Positions 60,852-64,000 of a stretch of 64,000 nt of DNA are shown piece after piece. The DNA is from Achromobacter agilis (GTDB lineage Bacteria; Pseudomonadota; Gammaproteobacteria; Burkholderiales; Burkholderiaceae_B): positions 113,017 to 177,016 of the forward strand of contig NZ_UFQB01000012.1 of assembly GCF_900496965.1 (NCBI RefSeq), written 5' to 3'. Every line of letters starts with the position of its first letter. Position 1 is the stretch's first letter. The notes under the pieces were generated by a model. That model saw only the letters and a program-made list of their open reading frames with translations, was not told the origin of the DNA and searched no databases. The position numbers and the translations under genes were made by a program.

Positions 60852-62752
60852 GTCGCCAAACCTTCCTCGAACCCTTCAACGCCAAGGCGATGTCCTATTA
60901 CGAGGTGGCAAGGACGTTTGTTCCGTCCACGAAGTTCACCCAGCTAGCTGGCGCTTGGAATTCGGTGCTAGTGGGGCCGCGAGGCGGAGGCAAAACGACG
61001 CTATTCAAGATGCTCAGCGTGGAAGGACAAGAAGCCTGGACCGGAGCCACCGCCGAGCCATACAAGCAGACAGTCGGCTACACGGGCGTGTACGTTCCCT
61101 CGGACATCGCCTGGGGCACGATGCTTGAATCGCTGATCGAGGCCGGTCAAGACGAAACCATCGGCGTCCTGTTCTCTGAGGCAGCTTTTGTCACACACGT
61201 GCTGCTCTCCGTAGCAAGCGCCATGGACCGATATGCGGAGCTAAACCCCGTGCTTCGTCTTGAGCCTGGCGTCGATAATACGACGGGCAAACCGACACAG
61301 GCTGACCTGGAGCGGGTCGTAGCGACGATCGCGAAGCTATGGAAGGTCCAGCCCGTATCGCTATCCCCGACCAGTTTGGTCGATGCCCTTAGGGAACGGC
61401 TGCTTGACATCAAGCGCGACGCCCGGCTTCGGGCCAAACTAAAGCACACCGGCCGCCCAAATCAGGGATACCTGGGCATTGATATGCTGGAGTCCGCCTC
61501 GCAAGCGCTGCAGGCCTTTGATGCTGCCTATCGCAGGCCGGACCACCGCTGGTGCCTGCTGCTCGATGAATTCGAGGTGGCGCCCATGCACCTGCAAAAG
61601 ACGGTGCTGGCCGCGATGCGGGCAAGCGGTGCGCATAAGCTCCTATTGAAGGTAGCGCTGGCTCCTTGCGGCCCAGACCTACTCTACGACCAGCAGGGCA
61701 ATGCCCTACCCAGCCAGAACAATGACGTGCAGCAGGTCCAGCTGTGGTATGCAGATAAGACCGAGGCCATCGAGTTCTGCCAGCAGGTATTTTTGTCACG
61801 CAGCAGCAACTACTCTGCGCTCGCTGGCAAGATGCCGAACGATGTCTTCGGCACCTCGGCCTACGCCGTGGTCGACGACAGCGAAGACGTCGCGCAGCTG
61901 GGCCTGTTCACCTTAACAGGACGCAATAAGAAACAGGTTACAGAGCAGTTCCAAGCGCTAGCCCAGAAAGATCCAACCTTTCGTGAGTTTCTGCACCGCA
62001 AGCAGATCGACCTGTCGCTTGAGTTGGGAATGCAGCCCGGCGACCTCAACGGCAATACACTGCGCAAGGTTGCGCCATTGGTAGCTTTCCGCAATGCCTA
62101 CAAGGGAAAGGGCGATGGCAAGAAGCGCGGCGTCAAGCCGTTCAACGCGGCCTACTCCGGGTGGGAGTCCATCGCGGCGATCAGCGAGGGGAATCCACGG
62201 TGGCTGATTGGTCTGATCACGCGAATCATGTCAAACAGCGACCAGATCCACTTCCCGGTACCAACACCGCAGCAGACTGCAGCGGTGCAATGGAACTGCC
62301 AGCGCTACGCGGAAATGTTGCAGTCCGTCGCCAACGAACAGTTCGGCTCTATTAAGACGTCCACGCCAATCTACGACGTACTGTCCAAGATCGGTGATTA
62401 CTTCCACGACCGTCTCGTCAGGGCGACCTTCGTCGAAGACCCGCCCATGTCGTTCATTGTTGATGAACGAGTCAGCGACGACGTGGAACATGCCCTGCGG
62501 ATCGCCGTGAACCATGGTGCAATCGTCTGCTATCAGATCGCGGCGGACGTCGGTGGATTTCGCACCCTGCGCGGCCTGCGATTCCGTCTGACCTATTTGC
62601 TCGCCCCGGTCTTCAAATTACCGATGCGGAAATCGAAGTCGGTATCACTCTCGACCATCTTGGAGGCTAAGCCGGATACACCTGTCAGCCTCGACGATCC
62701 CGCCGCAAATCTAGCCGAGAAATCGATCCAGAGAGACCTATGGGACAACTAG
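60848..62752 (+). CDS. ORC/CDC6-like AAA ATPase
   Basis: A 634-aa ATPase with Walker A GPRGGGKTT (43-51) and Walker B WCLLLDEFE (235-243, Asp240-Glu241), resembling the ORC/CDC6-type STAND/AAA ATPases found in defence and DNA-handling loci. The C-terminal 250 residues are not recognised and may be a sensor or winged-helix part. No coiled coil, so not SbcC-like. Coupled by a four-base overlap to the phosphoesterase and by 13 bases to the 320-aa protein. Confidence 0.82.
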   Translation: MSRQTFLEPFNAKAMSYYEVARTFVPSTKFTQLAGAWNSVLVGPRGGGKTTLFKMLSVEGQEAWTGATAEPYKQTVGYTGVYVPSDIAWGTMLESLIEAGQDETIGVLFSEAAFVTHVLLSVASAMDRYAELNPVLRLEPGVDNTTGKPTQADLERVVATIAKLWKVQPVSLSPTSLVDALRERLLDIKRDARLRAKLKHTGRPNQGYLGIDMLESASQALQAFDAAYRRPDHRWCLLLDEFEVAPMHLQKTVLAAMRASGAHKLLLKVALAPCGPDLLYDQQGNALPSQNNDVQQVQLWYADKTEAIEFCQQVFLSRSSNYSALAGKMPNDVFGTSAYAVVDDSEDVAQLGLFTLTGRNKKQVTEQFQALAQKDPTFREFLHRKQIDLSLELGMQPGDLNGNTLRKVAPLVAFRNAYKGKGDGKKRGVKPFNAAYSGWESIAAISEGNPRWLIGLITRIMSNSDQIHFPVPTPQQTAAVQWNCQRYAEMLQSVANEQFGSIKTSTPIYDVLSKIGDYFHDRLVRATFVEDPPMSFIVDERVSDDVEHALRIAVNHGAIVCYQIAADVGGFRTLRGLRFRLTYLLAPVFKLPMRKSKSVSLSTILEAKPDTPVSLDDPAANLAEKSIQRDLWDN

Positions 62753-63702
62753 TCGTCCGCAACCTGAAGCAGAAGAAAATCGAGGGCAAAGAGCCGACAA
62801 CAAGCCTCAACGAGGCCTTCTCGCTTGTGATCCTGGCCGCGGACTCCGGTTCGCGACGCGGCCACATGTTCAATCTGCTACGGGCCGAAATCGGCAAGAA
62901 TGGCTCGCGGGTAGTCTCCGTCTGCGACACTCCTGCAACCAGTGACCAAAAGTCGCTGCGCCATCAGCAGGTCGAGCAGCTGACATGCTCCGCAACCTGT
63001 GACACGGTCCGCACTCTGACGCGTGATGAGGATGGAGTCGCATCAATTCTTGTCGACCTTTCATGCCTGACCCGACAGCACATCGGTGCCCTCTTTGCTG
63101 CGGTCAAGGATCTGGCCACAGAAGGGCCAGTCGAGTTGCAGATAACCTACAGCTTGGCGCGGTTCGTGAAGCCACCAGTGAGCTGGTCGACGGCCATTCG
63201 ACGAATCGCCCCGGTGAACAGCGAGTTCGCAGGCTGGACAGCCGCCCCAGACAGTCCGATCGAGTTGGTCATCGCCCTCGGCTATGAGAAAGGCAAAGCC
63301 ATCGGCGCGGCGGAATATCTGGAGCCAGGCGACACTTGGCTCTTAGTGCCAACATCTCCTGAGGGAGAATATTTCCGCGAGGTCCATCTCCAGAACAAAG
63401 AGCTACTGCTTGATAAGACCAGACAGTTGGAATACGAGGTTCTCTCGCCCGTCGACGCCTATCACACGCTGCTATCGTTGGTGCGCGGCATGCGCAACGT
63501 AGCGCGCCCGATCCTGTTGCCATTCGGCCCGAAAATCTTTTTTGGGCTGTCACTCCTGGTTGCGATGGTCATCGACGAAGCTGCCGTCTGGTTTGTCGAC
63601 GGCGAGAACACCAGCAGCTCCGATATGAGTCAGCCATCGCTGCATGCGGTGATCATGGGCTGCCGCATCGAGCCCGCCTCGGAAACCGCCGCTAACACTT
63701 AA
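62740..63702 (+). CDS. Unrecognised 320-aa protein, last gene of the four-gene operon
   Basis: Not recognised. Visible pattern: alternating strand and helix segments with AADSGSRRGHMFNLLRAEI near 34-52, ILVDLSCLTRQHIGALFAAV near 102-121, and VIALGYEKGKAIGAAEYLEPGDTWLLVPTSPEGEYF near 177-215. This alpha/beta pattern is compatible with a Rossmann-like sensor or effector fold (CARF-like folds are one example), but no motif proves it. Its start lies within the ATPase gene, so expression is tightly linked. The C-terminus holds a hydrophobic run (IFFGLSLLVAMVIDEAAVWF). Confidence 0.6.
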   Translation: MGQLVVRNLKQKKIEGKEPTTSLNEAFSLVILAADSGSRRGHMFNLLRAEIGKNGSRVVSVCDTPATSDQKSLRHQQVEQLTCSATCDTVRTLTRDEDGVASILVDLSCLTRQHIGALFAAVKDLATEGPVELQITYSLARFVKPPVSWSTAIRRIAPVNSEFAGWTAAPDSPIELVIALGYEKGKAIGAAEYLEPGDTWLLVPTSPEGEYFREVHLQNKELLLDKTRQLEYEVLSPVDAYHTLLSLVRGMRNVARPILLPFGPKIFFGLSLLVAMVIDEAAVWFVDGENTSSSDMSQPSLHAVIMGCRIEPASETAANT

Positions 63703-64000
63703 CCGTCGGGGTGGGCACATCGCCTTGACTCCAGAGCACCCTTGCTAAGAATTACTAATGCTGACCGACCGAGATCGCTGCACAGCAGAAACTGCCGGGG
63801 GCTGCTCGAATGACTGCATTGGGTCGGATAGCGACCCTCCGTAGGAGCACACTGAATCTCCCTTTACGCGAAAGGAGATTGTCATGGAATCCGCGAATGT
63901 CACCGTTGGCTGTCGTGTGCCATTGACCTGCCCCCAGACTTAGTACGGCACCGACATAGAGTCCAGGGTTAAAAACCGTTGTTGCCGATGCGCCTGAGCA
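63703..64000. other. Right end: short leader frame and possible IS edge
   Basis: About 300 bases after the operon. No gene longer than 30 codons is supported. At 63855-63880 a bulged hairpin AATCTCCCTTT/AAAGGAGATT contains AAAGGAG, followed by ATG (63884) and a 19-codon frame ending at 63943 with CRVPLTCPQT. Near its end TTGACCTGCCCCCAG (63923-63937) resembles the terminal inverted repeats of some IS3-family elements, so a gene may have been cut here by an insertion. Tentative. Confidence 0.35.

Noticed and set aside
59592..62752. Phosphoesterase plus ATPase read as SbcD-SbcC
   Set aside because: The ATPase lacks the long coiled coil and zinc hook of SbcC, and its Walker motifs are close together as in ORC/CDC6-type proteins.

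Overview
The window is a GC-rich, densely coded beta-proteobacterial chromosome segment, most like Bordetella/Achromobacter (Alcaligenaceae). The evidence is the number of Bug-type periplasmic receptors and oligopeptide-type ABC receptors, the LysR/IclR regulators next to catabolic genes, and the guaB-guaA pair. The assignment is by gene style only; no rRNA or tRNA gene was seen.

Left part (1-20.2 kb), core-like metabolism and transport. Two paralogous ABC substrate-binding proteins (the first cut by the window edge) flank a CapA-like metallophosphatase and a C45-type Ntn hydrolase. Next come three small single-span envelope proteins facing a polytopic membrane protein, all of unknown function. 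An IclR regulator sits divergent to a flavoprotein oxidase, a Bug receptor and a gamma-glutamyltransferase. Then follow a membrane protein, a GFA protein, an LprI-domain protein, a zinc alcohol dehydrogenase and a P-type ATPase.

20.4-29.7 kb, mixed accessory region. It holds a lone 630-aa protein with a PD-(D/E)XK-like core, a small periplasmic protein, and a doxX-NUDIX unit driven from a textbook SoxR promoter (19-bp spacer over a SoxR box) divergent from soxR. A leftward GST/TetR/SDR/GST/EamA cluster follows, bounded by two gene fragments (an SDR tail and a redoxin head). About 650 bp without a convincing gene then reach the 3' end of guaA, a recognised type of island insertion site.

29.7-42.2 kb, core again. 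guaB-guaA, a DUF2239-like gene behind a promoter with three direct repeats, LysE/GlxA, a DCC thiol oxidoreductase, an OmpA-like protein, a RidA/Bug/M19-like cluster with a divergent LysR gene, and several small proteins including a 23-aa candidate.

42.2-55.2 kb. A TonB-dependent siderophore receptor has a likely Fur site and nine G:C pairs between its Shine-Dalgarno sequence and start. It lies divergent from a long tightly coupled operon: LysR, flavoprotein monooxygenase-like protein, complete peptide-type ABC importer, BAAT-like hydrolase, and a two-domain CMD/AhpD protein. This reads as one uptake-and-oxidation pathway for an unidentified substrate.

55.2-64 kb, mobile or defence-type DNA. 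It contains twin 70-bp palindromic repeats, a methyltransferase gene with a decayed partial copy 0.5 kb away, a lipoprotein, and a candidate C4 antisense RNA of the kind found in P4/P1-type phages. A compact rightward operon then encodes a Dam-like DNA adenine methyltransferase, a calcineurin-like phosphoesterase, an ORC/CDC6-like AAA ATPase and a 320-aa protein of unknown family. This four-gene set is the best candidate for an undescribed anti-mobile-element system here.
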